Shown here piece by piece: positions 43,553-52,626 of a stretch of DNA of 64,000 nucleotides. The stretch covers positions 62,001 to 126,000 of the forward strand of contig JAUQPL010000001.1 of the NCBI GenBank assembly GCA_030550395.1. Reading direction: 5' to 3'. This DNA comes from Bacteroidota bacterium. GTDB lineage: Bacteria > Bacteroidota > Ignavibacteria > Kapaibacteriales > HRBIN21. Made by a program: the position numbers and the translations under genes. A model generated the notes under the pieces. It saw nothing but the letters and a program-made list of their open reading frames with translations. It was not told where the DNA came from and did no database searches. The first letter of the stretch is position 1, and each line of letters starts with the position of its first letter.

Positions 43553-43656
43553 AGGGTTCAATTGTGATCCAAGTGTACCCGCCTTGTGACTATCAATAAG
43601 ACGGATATCCCTGTTGCCATAGTCCGTCAGCCCCCGAATTGCCGCGAAGAAGTCGG

Positions 43657-43664
43657 TAACTTTG
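43657..43664 (+). promoter_or_regulatory. -7 box TAACTTTG for the double-OmpA gene
   Basis: Exact TAnnTTTG match, 38 bases before ATG 43703, in the 150-base spacer between kgd and this gene. Confidence 0.5.
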
Positions 43665-43702
43665 TTCCGATAGTTGGGTGCGCGAAGCAGAGGTATCATG
43701 CA

Positions 43703-45595
43703 ATGGGGTGGAGATGGTTGTCCTGTGTCGTTATCGTTGTTCCCATAGCTTGGGCTCAGCCAGCTCTAACGCTACGAGGGCTTTTTCTCCGGAACTGGCA
43801 CGTTGCCCAGCTCCGTGACGCTGGCGGTATCATTAACTGCGGGACTCTTCGTTCAGGGACGGGGAATGGATGGGGAGCTGCAGTGGGAATAGAGTTTCCT
43901 TTCTCCAATATGTGCCTTGAGCTTGGGCTTATCCTAGGGCGACGCGATGGAATCCTTACAACTCAGAATGCATTTCCGTTTCGGGACACAATCACTGGGG
44001 CTGTTGTGGACGTAAACACGGAAGTGCAACTCCAAAACTCATGGCTAATCGCTCAGTTTCAACCCATGCTCCATGTTCTCTTTGGAGACCGTCTCCGGGC
44101 CATGGGAGGATTCTGGCTTGGAACCTCCTTGGCGGCTCGCTTCCGTCAGGAGGAGCAAATTCTGAGTCCGGACACCGTATTTTTCCTCCTGCCGGATGGA
44201 CGCCGAGTTCAGAGCCGGCTGCTGTATGAGGGAAACTTCCGCAATCGGACTCGGTTCCAGTTGGGGGCTACGGTCGGGCTTGAGCACACTGTTCGCTTGG
44301 GAGGAAGATGGCAGTGGCTACAGCGATTCGGGGTAGAATACACGCTGAGCAGTTTGCTGAAAGAGGCCCCGTGGCGTCTGTGGACACTGCAGGCAGAAAT
44401 GGGATTGCGCTGGGAGATAACCCCTCCGAGGTCAGAAAGACCCCTACCTCCCCCACCACTTTCCCCACCCCCTGTTGCTGAACATCCCCCGGCAGAGCCA
44501 TCACCGAGCGTGTTCGTGCAACCGTTGGAAATTCAGGCACGGATTCGGACAGGGTACGAATTGCTGGCAACTCCCCCTGTCGTGCCAGCGGTGTTTTTCG
44601 CACAGAATTCCGCCGACATCCCTGAGCGTTACAAACGCACGATGGTGGAAAAGGAGCTAACAGAACTTGATGCACTAACAGTCCATCAGTTCGTTCTCCC
44701 TTACATAGCTCAGATTCTGAAGCGGTATGCGCAAGCGCATGTAGTCCTTGGAGGGGCAACTTCCGGCGAAGATGAGCCTGGCGGGATTGAATTAGCACGA
44801 CGACGTGCTGAAGCAGTGCGTCGGGCACTCATTGAGCTTGGTGTCCCCGCTGAACGGATCACCCTCCGATGGTCACTTCTTCCTCCCACTCCTTCCAATC
44901 CAGCTTATGCCGAAGGTCGGGAGGAGAACCGGCGCGTGGACATTGTGGTCCTGAAGGCTCCGACAATTGAATATGTTCGGCACCAGCGATTTCGGGAACT
45001 TGTTGGAAATCTTACCCTTCGAATACAGTGTCGTAACACCGACCCCCAGGAACAGCTTGAGCTTAGCATATCGTGTAACGACACCCCCGTCCATTTACCC
45101 TGCTCTGTGGAATCAATCCATAGTCTGCCATTACAGTGCCGGCTACCGCAGTCGGAAGGGAGTTTTCCCCTTTTCCTACGAGCTGTTGCTCCGAAAAGTG
45201 GGGTTGCTTCCGATGCTTACATGGAAGTGCATCCTCTGGCGTACCCGCATGATACTGTCCTGCTGGACCTACGTCGTTTCCGGGCAGTCCTGCGGTTTGA
45301 TTACAACAGTTCCCAGCTTCTGCCTGAGGTCGAAGAACGGCTCCGCCAATTAGTCTCATTCCTTCCTCCGTCAGCTTCAGTCACCATCTATGGGAGTACG
45401 GACGCGTTGGGTACAGAACAGCGAAATATCGAGCTCACGGCAGAGCGAGCGCGACGAACGGCGGAGTTCCTAAAGGCTCTCTCCCCGACCATACGTATCC
45501 GCACGGCAGCGCTTCCCCCGGAGCGGAAATTTCCGGAAACCTTGCCCGAGGGACGTTTTCTGAACCGCTCTATCTGGATAGAAGCGGAGCTCTGA
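43703..45595 (+). CDS. Outer-membrane protein with two OmpA-like domains
   Basis: 630 residues. Signal peptide MGWRWLSCVVIVVPIAWAQ; an N-terminal barrel-like domain of about 220 residues; a Pro-rich linker (PLPPPPLSPPPVAEHPP); a first OmpA domain (VFFAQNSADIPERY ... GGATSGEDEPGGIELARRRAEAVRRAL ... REENRRVDIVVL); a beta-rich spacer; and a second OmpA domain (RFDYNSSQLLPEVEERL ... GSTDALGTEQRNIELTAERARRT ... LNRSIWIEAEL). Both keep the peptidoglycan-contact Asp and Arg region. Frame opens at 43586; ATG 43703 gives the signal peptide. Role: envelope anchoring, substrate unknown. Confidence 0.85.
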   Translation: MGWRWLSCVVIVVPIAWAQPALTLRGLFLRNWHVAQLRDAGGIINCGTLRSGTGNGWGAAVGIEFPFSNMCLELGLILGRRDGILTTQNAFPFRDTITGAVVDVNTEVQLQNSWLIAQFQPMLHVLFGDRLRAMGGFWLGTSLAARFRQEEQILSPDTVFFLLPDGRRVQSRLLYEGNFRNRTRFQLGATVGLEHTVRLGGRWQWLQRFGVEYTLSSLLKEAPWRLWTLQAEMGLRWEITPPRSERPLPPPPLSPPPVAEHPPAEPSPSVFVQPLEIQARIRTGYELLATPPVVPAVFFAQNSADIPERYKRTMVEKELTELDALTVHQFVLPYIAQILKRYAQAHVVLGGATSGEDEPGGIELARRRAEAVRRALIELGVPAERITLRWSLLPPTPSNPAYAEGREENRRVDIVVLKAPTIEYVRHQRFRELVGNLTLRIQCRNTDPQEQLELSISCNDTPVHLPCSVESIHSLPLQCRLPQSEGSFPLFLRAVAPKSGVASDAYMEVHPLAYPHDTVLLDLRRFRAVLRFDYNSSQLLPEVEERLRQLVSFLPPSASVTIYGSTDALGTEQRNIELTAERARRTAEFLKALSPTIRIRTAALPPERKFPETLPEGRFLNRSIWIEAEL

Positions 45596-45668
45596 TGGTG
45601 TGGACGACACTCTTCCCTCCGATCCAACGTCTCCCAACTTGTAGGTCGTTCATTCCAGAGTCTATCCT

Positions 45669-46397
45669 ATGGTGCGGATTGCACTGTCTCGCGCTAGCGG
45701 AAGTCCGAAGTATGAGAACTATATCCTCTGGCTCCGCCGGGCTTCCGTAGAAGTTGAGGTAGTGGATTTATCAACTGTGAGTTCACCCCTGGAGACTCTG
45801 GAAAGCTGTTCAGGACTTGTTCTAACGGGTGGCTCCGATGTTGATCCCAGGCGGTATGGGCATCCTGAATATGCATCTCTCTGTAGCGAACCCCCTGATC
45901 AGGCACGGGATGAGTTGGAGCTCCAGCTCATCGAGCACGCAGTAGAGCACCTACAGATGCCGGTTCTGGGTATCTGCCGTGGCGCTCAAATTCTTAATGT
46001 TGCTTTCGGTGGTACACTGATTGCTGATATCCCAACCCAACGTCCAACGGAGATTCGGCACTGGAAGATAGGCGAAGCAGACTCTCGGCATCCCGTGCAG
46101 GTACTTCCTGCAACACTCTTGTGGAAGTACACCCGGACAGAAGCAGACGAGGTTGCCAGTGCTCACCATCAAGCGGTTGCCGAGTTAGCACCAGTCTTTA
46201 CTGTCTCAGCACTCTCTCCCGACGGTATCATTGAAGCTTTTGAATGGGCAAATCCCGAAGGACGGGGTTTCCTCATTGCTGTGCAATGGCATCCGGAGCG
46301 AATGCCATGGGAAAATCCGCTTTCCTCTGCCCTTGCGGAGCGCTTTGTGCAGGAAGCGGAGGAATATGCTCTCATGTTCCAGCAAAGGGGATGTTAA
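45669..46397 (+). CDS. Gamma-glutamyl-gamma-aminobutyrate hydrolase-like class I glutamine amidotransferase (peptidase C26)
   Basis: 242 residues. Nucleophile elbow GICRGAQILNVAFGG with catalytic Cys, and AVQWHPERM with the catalytic His; SAHHQAV is a further family block and LVLTGGSDVDPRRYG is the N-terminal signature. This is the PuuD/PuuA-associated family, which cleaves gamma-glutamyl amides. No putrescine genes are adjacent, so the substrate is open. It follows the OmpA gene by 73 bases. Confidence 0.87.
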   Translation: MVRIALSRASGSPKYENYILWLRRASVEVEVVDLSTVSSPLETLESCSGLVLTGGSDVDPRRYGHPEYASLCSEPPDQARDELELQLIEHAVEHLQMPVLGICRGAQILNVAFGGTLIADIPTQRPTEIRHWKIGEADSRHPVQVLPATLLWKYTRTEADEVASAHHQAVAELAPVFTVSALSPDGIIEAFEWANPEGRGFLIAVQWHPERMPWENPLSSALAERFVQEAEEYALMFQQRGC

Positions 46398-46431
46398 GCC
46401 TGGGATGACCCTATGTTTCAGGGCAACCTTG

Positions 46432-46439
46432 TAATTTTG
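46432..46439 (+). promoter_or_regulatory. -7 box TAATTTTG upstream of tRNA-Gly
   Basis: Exact TAnnTTTG match ending 12 bases before the mature tRNA 5' end, the right distance for a start site a few bases upstream of the tRNA. The tRNA is an independent transcription unit, so this supports the motif being a promoter. Confidence 0.55.
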
Positions 46440-46451
46440 TGTGAGGTTAGT

Positions 46452-46524
<73 letters not shown>

Positions 46525-46560
46525 CAGCGACGCGAGTCGCCACTTCCTCTTTATGCTGCA

Positions 46561-46601
46561 TGCCTTGCCATCACCTTCCCCGATGGCAGGGCATTTTTTT
46601 T
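46561..46601 (+). terminator. Rho-independent terminator of tRNA-Gly
   Basis: A 12-base-pair stem (TGCCTTGCCATC 46561-46572 with GATGGCAGGGCA 46582-46593, one T-G wobble) with a 9-base loop, followed directly by eight T residues (46594-46601). It is 36 bases after the tRNA and separates it from porU. Confidence 0.9.
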
Positions 46602-46713
46602 ACACCCCGAATCCTTCTCGACCGTCTATAGCCAAGATAGGGGATGTCTCAAAAACTCGCGGGTAGCGGCAGGGACATAGCTACGGAATAGTGTCGAAGG
46701 CAAGCCGGGTTCC

Positions 46714-49700
46714 ATGCGATACATCATATCGGTGATCCTCATATGCCCTACCCTTGCGTTGCTAGTGTTAGCAGGATCTGTAAGTGGAGTATCCGTGCGC
46801 TCTTCGTCACCGACAGAGCTCCTGATTGAGTACCAACCGGTAGTTGGCAGGCAGGAGCGAGAGTGGCTTCACCTGCCTTTGGTCACGGGAGCTCAGATAC
46901 TTGGGCGCTCCGAGGAAGACTGGTTGCAGCCCGTTGTAGAGTTTCCTATCACTGTCCCTGGTCCCCAAGCAATAGGGGGGATAGAAGTTACGCGGGTAAC
47001 GACTCGTCGGCAATCAGGGCTTCCGGCAACTGTTCGGGAATTCGTGGAGCGTACTGGCAGTGCTCCACCCATAGGCAGGGTCCCGGAGCAATGGGCGGAA
47101 GTCGTATACGGCGGAATAGCCCGTGCTCGCCATCTGGCGTACGTTCGAATCCGGTGTGCTCTTCCCCATCCCTCGGCCGGCGTGACGGAGATATTGGAAT
47201 CGCTGGAGCTGCGTATCTGCTTTCTTCCCGAAAGAGCAGTCCCTCCCCCCCTGTGGGACAAGGAGCGACAATGGGAAACGCGACTAACCCTGAACGATGA
47301 AGTAGCGCTGCAATGGTATGCGGGGGGTTCTGCTGAAAGCTACTCCTCGGTCTCACAGACAGCGGCTGTAATACCTCCAGGTACATGGCTTCGGCTCGGG
47401 ATTCGGGAAGAAGGTATTTACCGCATCACTGCTGAACAACTCCAGCAACTTGGGGTTCGATTGAGCCCAGCAGAAGTTGCAACCCTTAAGCTTTGGGGGA
47501 CAGGTGGTGAACCGCTCCCCGAGGACCCCGCCACAGCTGTGGGAGAGCATGTAACTGAGATTCCGATCATCGTGCGCACGGAGGACAACGGAGAGCTCAG
47601 AGAGATTCTCTTCTATGGTGCTCCCGCCTTAGGATTTCATTACCGGGATAGTGCCTTTCAGCATTTCCTCAATCCCTATTCCGAGCTCAACTACTACCTT
47701 CTTACCTGGGGAGGAACTCCCGGATTACGAGTATCGCCTGCTCCTCCTCCTTTTGCAGACTCTGTCTTTCGTCCCTCTACGTATACGGCTCGGATTTTCT
47801 ACGAGCAGGAGTTATACCAACCCTTTGCTCTGGGTTCGGGTCGGGATTGGTTTGGTCCTTTGGTGGACCCTGCGCTGCCGGTAGTCTACACGACGCCACT
47901 TCCCGATCTTGACCGGAGTGGAGAGATTCTCTATCGGTTTGTTCTCGTTAATCGGGCATCTGTTCCGGCTCAGTATGAAGTTACTGAAGGCGGTCGTCTG
48001 ATTTGGCGCGGAAATGTCGGGAGCGTTTCGCCCTTTGGCTATGTAGAGGCTGTGTCCAGTCGGCGTATTTCTGTCCGAGTTCCAGCAGATTCCATTGCCC
48101 CGGACAATCGTAGCGTGTTGCGATTCTCCTATCGCACATCCACGGGAACTGGCTCGGGGCATGTAGACTGGGTAGAAATCCACTATCCTCGTCGCTTCGT
48201 TGCGGTGAACAACACAATAGAGTTCTTCACAGACCCTTCCTGGAGTGGTGTACTGGAGATTGCTGTCACAGGATTTTCCGGAAAGGAAATCTGGGGATTT
48301 GACGTAACGGACCGTCGCAGACCACTCCTTCTGCAGAACCTTGCGCGGTCTTCTGGGGTTTTTGTCTTCCGCACAGAACAGCAGCGGTCCCAGCCTCGGC
48401 GCTTCTTTATAAGTGCTCGTTTCTTAAGCCCTGTCGTCATTGAGCGCGCGGAAGTTCTTGGACTCCGTCAGCAGCGTCAGGGAGTTTCCTTAATCGTTGT
48501 GACACATCGCCAATTGCTAAACTCTGCAACTGCCTATCAGCGGTACCGGAGCACAGCGGGGATTTCTAGCTTTGTAGTCCCTATGGACGCTGTCTACAAC
48601 GAGTTTGCTGCGGGAATGCCAGATCCGACAGCATTGCGCAATTTCCTTGCAACGGCTCTGGTGTTATGGGATCCTCCTCCACGGTTTGTAATCTTCTGGG
48701 GTGATGGACATTATGACTACAAGGGTATTTCCACGCAGCGGCCCTCCTATGTCCCAACTTACCAGTCAGCTACCCTGCTATCGGATGTGAGCGAGACGTC
48801 CTACAATGCTATTAACAGCTACACGACGGATGACTACTTTACCTGGCTCCAAGGCAATGACCCTCTACCGGATATTGGCTTAGGGCGCATTCCGATTAAC
48901 TCCGATGCGGAAGGGATGTGGATGGTAGAAAAATTGCGGCAGTATGAGCACTATTCAGCTCAGGGCAATTGGCGGACAACGATTACTCTTGTTGCCGATG
49001 ACGGACCGACAACGGGAGCCTCTTCGGACTGTACGCTCCATACACAACAGAGTGAGGAACTGAGTCGGCTTCTTCCCCCTTTCCTCCTGCAGCGCAAGAT
49101 CTACCTAACGGAGTATCCCGCGGAAAATATCCCCGGGGGACGACGCAAGCCAGGGGTTACCCAAGACCTAGTTGCTGCCGTTAACGCTGGTACGCTTCTT
49201 CTCAACTGGATCGGTCACGGTAATCCGCGCCTGTGGGCGCATGAGCAGATCTTGGAGCGAGAGACTACAGTTCCCCTCTTCCGCAACTTGGATCGGTTGT
49301 TTTTTCTGACAGCAGCTACTTGTGATTTCGCTCGTTTTGATGATCCTCACGTTCCTAGCGGTGCAGAGGTAATGCTCTTGAGCCAGCTTGGTGGTGCTAT
49401 TGGGGTTGTGGCAGCTTCCCGCCTTGTATATGCTACACCCAATGCAAGAATCATGCAGTACTTCTACTCCCAGCTTTTCCAGCGACGTGGAGACAGTACC
49501 TTCGCCCCTCTGGGTGAAGTCTACATGGCAGCGAAACTGCAGAGGTTTGATACACTCAATGATCGGAAGTACGTTCTCCTTGGCGATCCTGTGCTCTCCC
49601 TCCTTTTACCGAACGGACGAGTTCAGATGGACTCTCTCAATGGCATAGCGCTTACGGATTCCATCCCGACAATTGCGCCCTGGGGAAAAGTGCGTCTCAG

Positions 49701-50676
49701 CGGACGGGTGTTGACCCCAAGGGGAGAGGAGTGGACAGACTTTTCGGGCAATCTCTTCCTCACGCTGACAGATGCGCCGATTCAGTTCCATGTTCCGGAG
49801 CCTTGTGGGTCGGGTGTAGCCTACCACGTTTTTGAAAAGCTCAGCGGTATCCTCCATCAGGGGATGTACACGGTTCAGAACGGGCGATGGACAGTAGAGT
49901 TCGTTGTGCCTCAGGAGCTAAGCTTTTCCGAGATCCCGGGGCGGTTGTTTGCTGTTGCCGTTGCATCGGATGGGCGGAGCGCTTCTGGCGTGTATTCCAG
50001 TATTCACTTTGCCGGCACTGTTCCTTCTGAAAGGCAGGATACAGTGGGTCCACGGATCCGGCTCTACATTGACGATCCGAGCTTCCGTCCCGGGGACCTG
50101 GTCCGCTCAGTGCCCGAGCTAATTGCTGAGCTGTGGGATGAGAGCGGAGTAAACACCTCCGGCGCGTTAGGACGCCGCATAGAAGTATGGGTAGACGATG
50201 AGACGGCCTCCACCGATCTTACCCCGCTTTTCCAATTGCTTCCCGATCGCCCTGGGATTGGAATTGTTCGCAAGCCGCTACTGGGGTTAGATCCGGGACT
50301 ACACCGAGTGCGACTTCGAGCATGGGATGTTTACGGGAATTTTTCCATAGCGGAAACATTTTTCCGCATTGCTCCGGAGCCCATCCTCGCCGAACCCACT
50401 GCCATTCCCAACCCGGCAGCTGCTTTCCCCGTCCGGTTTTCCTTCTTATTTACAGGCACAGAACCCATGCGGGCTGAATTCGTGATCGCGACAGTGGTTG
50501 GTAGTCTGCTCTACCGGCGGGAGGTGGAACTATTACCACAGCGCCGTGTTGAACTAATGTGGGACGGAACTACGGGCGCGGGCGTACCCGTAGTCTCAGG
50601 GACGTACGTCTATAGCATACGCCTCTTGACTCCCAATAGCCCGAGAGTGGCTGGAACCATAGTGGTTGTCCGTTAG
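46714..50676 (+). CDS. porU: Type IX secretion system C-terminal signal peptidase PorU-like (gingipain-type C25 family)
   Basis: 1320 residues with signal peptide (MRYIISVILICPTLALLVLAG). The central region is the C25 gingipain-like peptidase: RFVIFWGDGHYDYKG, WIGHGN with catalytic His835, and TAATCDFARFD with catalytic Cys870; GDPVLSLLLP closes the domain. The C-terminus (AEPTAIPNPAAAFPV to LTPNSPRVAGTIVVVR) is a FlgD-like immunoglobulin fold with WDGTTGAGVPVVSGTYVYSI, common on T9SS proteins. PorU cuts the cargo sorting domain and attaches the protein to lipopolysaccharide. The next gene is PorV, its partner, after 18 bases. Confidence 0.92.
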   Translation: MRYIISVILICPTLALLVLAGSVSGVSVRSSSPTELLIEYQPVVGRQEREWLHLPLVTGAQILGRSEEDWLQPVVEFPITVPGPQAIGGIEVTRVTTRRQSGLPATVREFVERTGSAPPIGRVPEQWAEVVYGGIARARHLAYVRIRCALPHPSAGVTEILESLELRICFLPERAVPPPLWDKERQWETRLTLNDEVALQWYAGGSAESYSSVSQTAAVIPPGTWLRLGIREEGIYRITAEQLQQLGVRLSPAEVATLKLWGTGGEPLPEDPATAVGEHVTEIPIIVRTEDNGELREILFYGAPALGFHYRDSAFQHFLNPYSELNYYLLTWGGTPGLRVSPAPPPFADSVFRPSTYTARIFYEQELYQPFALGSGRDWFGPLVDPALPVVYTTPLPDLDRSGEILYRFVLVNRASVPAQYEVTEGGRLIWRGNVGSVSPFGYVEAVSSRRISVRVPADSIAPDNRSVLRFSYRTSTGTGSGHVDWVEIHYPRRFVAVNNTIEFFTDPSWSGVLEIAVTGFSGKEIWGFDVTDRRRPLLLQNLARSSGVFVFRTEQQRSQPRRFFISARFLSPVVIERAEVLGLRQQRQGVSLIVVTHRQLLNSATAYQRYRSTAGISSFVVPMDAVYNEFAAGMPDPTALRNFLATALVLWDPPPRFVIFWGDGHYDYKGISTQRPSYVPTYQSATLLSDVSETSYNAINSYTTDDYFTWLQGNDPLPDIGLGRIPINSDAEGMWMVEKLRQYEHYSAQGNWRTTITLVADDGPTTGASSDCTLHTQQSEELSRLLPPFLLQRKIYLTEYPAENIPGGRRKPGVTQDLVAAVNAGTLLLNWIGHGNPRLWAHEQILERETTVPLFRNLDRLFFLTAATCDFARFDDPHVPSGAEVMLLSQLGGAIGVVAASRLVYATPNARIMQYFYSQLFQRRGDSTFAPLGEVYMAAKLQRFDTLNDRKYVLLGDPVLSLLLPNGRVQMDSLNGIALTDSIPTIAPWGKVRLSGRVLTPRGEEWTDFSGNLFLTLTDAPIQFHVPEPCGSGVAYHVFEKLSGILHQGMYTVQNGRWTVEFVVPQELSFSEIPGRLFAVAVASDGRSASGVYSSIHFAGTVPSERQDTVGPRIRLYIDDPSFRPGDLVRSVPELIAELWDESGVNTSGALGRRIEVWVDDETASTDLTPLFQLLPDRPGIGIVRKPLLGLDPGLHRVRLRAWDVYGNFSIAETFFRIAPEPILAEPTAIPNPAAAFPVRFSFLFTGTEPMRAEFVIATVVGSLLYRREVELLPQRRVELMWDGTTGAGVPVVSGTYVYSIRLLTPNSPRVAGTIVVVR

Positions 50677-50694
50677 ACTTGACATGGAGCTCCA

Positions 50695-51759
50695 ATGGGT
50701 CGCGGTAGTGTAGTTGTCGCATTGTTAGCTAGCACTACCCTTGCCTGGGGACAGGCAGGTGCATCGGCTGTTCCCTTTCTTTTGATTTCCCCAGATGCTC
50801 GCGCAAGTGGCATGGGGGAATCCGGTACTGCCATTGCCGACAACATCAACGCCATTTACTGGAATCCGGGAGGACTTGGTTTCCTAACGAACCGGCAGAT
50901 TGCTCTCAGCTTCTCCCGTTGGCTGCCCCAGTTTAACGCCGATCTTTTCTATAGCTACATCACTGCTGGGCAGTACTTCCCACAAGTGGATGGCACCGTG
51001 GCGGTGAACTTCATCCTGATGAATTTGGGTGAGTTCGTTCGAACAGACCAACTGGGGAACGTGTTAGGGACTTTCCGCTCCAACGAGTTTAGTCTTGGCC
51101 TCTCATACGGCGCCCTCATAGCCGACGATTTAGGGGCAGGAATCCAACTGCGCTTTATCCGTTCCAACCTGGCTCCGGCCGCAGCAGGTGAATCCGTTGC
51201 AGGCGTGGGAACTAGTGGGAGCTTTGATTTAGGGCTTCTTTGGAAGCCTTCGCGGCTCCCTCTTCCTATTGGTGGACTAGACCTAGGGAATCGGATTGCT
51301 TTAGGGCTCAACCTCCAGAATATCGGTCCGAAGATGACCTACCGCAACGAAGCCGATCCTCTCCCTACCAATCTCCGGGTTGGGCTTGGGCTCCAGGTTG
51401 TGCGGGATGAGTTCAATGACCTGAAGCTTGCCCTTGATATCGCTAAGCTGATGGTCCGCCGTGATAGTTTGGGGTCGGATGCGCTACCGTTGTCGCTGAT
51501 AACGGCATGGCGTAATCCAGGCGTTGAGTTGGCAATGGGAATGGAGTATTGGTATCAGCAAACGGTAGCGCTGCGCTTGGGGTACTTTACTGAACCTTCC
51601 CGCTTAGGCAATCGCCGCTTCATTACCTTCGGAGCTGGAATTCGCTACGATATGTTCACGCTGGATTTCAACTACATCAACACAATCGAGGAAAATCACC
51701 CTCTTGCTGGCACGATGCGCTTCTCATTGCTGGTGGACTTGGGAAGTACGGCGGAGTGA
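50695..51759 (+). CDS. porV: Type IX secretion system outer-membrane protein PorV
   Basis: 354 residues, FadL-like barrel. Signal peptide MGRGSVVVALLASTTLAWGQ; then AVPFLLISPDARASGMGESGTA and NAIYWNPGGLGFL, the hallmark N-terminus of the PorV/PorQ family. It moves substrates from the translocon to the PorU attachment complex. GGAG lies about 9 bases before the ATG. It sits right after porU, and its stop is 3 bases from the stop of the convergent IF-2B-like gene. Confidence 0.93.
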   Translation: MGRGSVVVALLASTTLAWGQAGASAVPFLLISPDARASGMGESGTAIADNINAIYWNPGGLGFLTNRQIALSFSRWLPQFNADLFYSYITAGQYFPQVDGTVAVNFILMNLGEFVRTDQLGNVLGTFRSNEFSLGLSYGALIADDLGAGIQLRFIRSNLAPAAAGESVAGVGTSGSFDLGLLWKPSRLPLPIGGLDLGNRIALGLNLQNIGPKMTYRNEADPLPTNLRVGLGLQVVRDEFNDLKLALDIAKLMVRRDSLGSDALPLSLITAWRNPGVELAMGMEYWYQQTVALRLGYFTEPSRLGNRRFITFGAGIRYDMFTLDFNYINTIEENHPLAGTMRFSLLVDLGSTAE

Positions 51760-51762
51760 AGG

Positions 51763-52626
51763 TCATGTCTGGGGCTGTTCTGAGAAAGCCAGCAGATATT
51801 CCCGAAAGGTAGCTGCTCGTTCCAGCCCTTGCTCTGTTGCAACGATGCTGATGTAATCCCAAGAGGTACAGTCGTAAAGAGGCGTTGCTTGTGGTAAGGA
51901 CAAACGCCGTCGCAAAGGGGGTGCAACGCCTGCAAGCTCTCCGCTCCATGAGCGTGGGAGAATTTTCTCGCGACAACTGAGCACCCATACGGGTCGGTGC
52001 TCAAGCCATGCCGAATAGGCCAACAGTGCCGTCCCCACCTTGTGGATGACGCCATCAAGGCAGAGGGCGTCAGATCCAATCAGAAACAAGGTGATTTCGG
52101 GTAGGAAGGTACCTACTTGTGCTTCTGCCAATAACAGTACGGGGAACCCCAACGAGTATGCCCACGACGCCAGAAGGGTTCCCTCACCCCCAGGCTCGGA
52201 AAGGGTACACAATAGGTGGATTTCTTTCCCAAGGCGACGGCACTCCTGGAGAAAGAGGCGTACCTGTGAACTGGCAGAGTGCGTAAGAACAGTCGCTCCT
52301 CCTGGTACGGAGGAAGCTAGAATCTGTGCCGCCTGCTCGCTATTCTGGAGAACTTGGTCGAGGAAGTCCGAGGCTACAGCAGCGATGGTATCTGCCGACA
52401 GAGGGGTCTGGGATTCCAAGGTGTCAAGGCGGTAAGCAAGTTGCCAAAACAGAGCCATTGCCGGATGAGCAGATACTAACCTGGCAAGGCTTTCTCGGAT
52501 GTATTCAGCAGGGACGCGGGCAGCAGCCATCTGGCGGCAGAGTCGGACAAACATCCGGAGAAGCTGGAGAGAACCGCGCTGGCGGTCGGCAAGAAGTTGC
52601 TCCAAGCGCTTGTGCCATTCCTTCAT
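51763..52626 (-). CDS. IF-2B (eIF2B alpha/beta/delta)-related protein
   Basis: 287 residues. N-terminal half all-helical. The C-terminal half has the Rossmann-like IF-2B fold: GGATVLTHSASSQVRLFL, FLIGSDALCLDGVIHKVGTALLAYSA, equivalent to the GADAI-x-NKVGT block of this family. Bacterial relatives are methylthioribose-1-phosphate isomerase and ribose-1,5-bisphosphate isomerase; catalytic residues of those enzymes are not clearly kept, so I do not assign an activity. It starts in ATGA overlap with the OGG2-type glycosylase upstream, and so is co-translated with a DNA repair enzyme. Confidence 0.7.
   Translation of the reverse strand: MKEWHKRLEQLLADRQRGSLQLLRMFVRLCRQMAAARVPAEYIRESLARLVSAHPAMALFWQLAYRLDTLESQTPLSADTIAAVASDFLDQVLQNSEQAAQILASSVPGGATVLTHSASSQVRLFLQECRRLGKEIHLLCTLSEPGGEGTLLASWAYSLGFPVLLLAEAQVGTFLPEITLFLIGSDALCLDGVIHKVGTALLAYSAWLEHRPVWVLSCREKILPRSWSGELAGVAPPLRRRLSLPQATPLYDCTSWDYISIVATEQGLERAATFREYLLAFSEQPQT

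Noticed and set aside
43553..43699. 49-residue N-terminal extension of the Kgd-type protein
   Set aside because: The extension is unrelated to the family and MEPSS at 43552 begins the known N-terminal segment.
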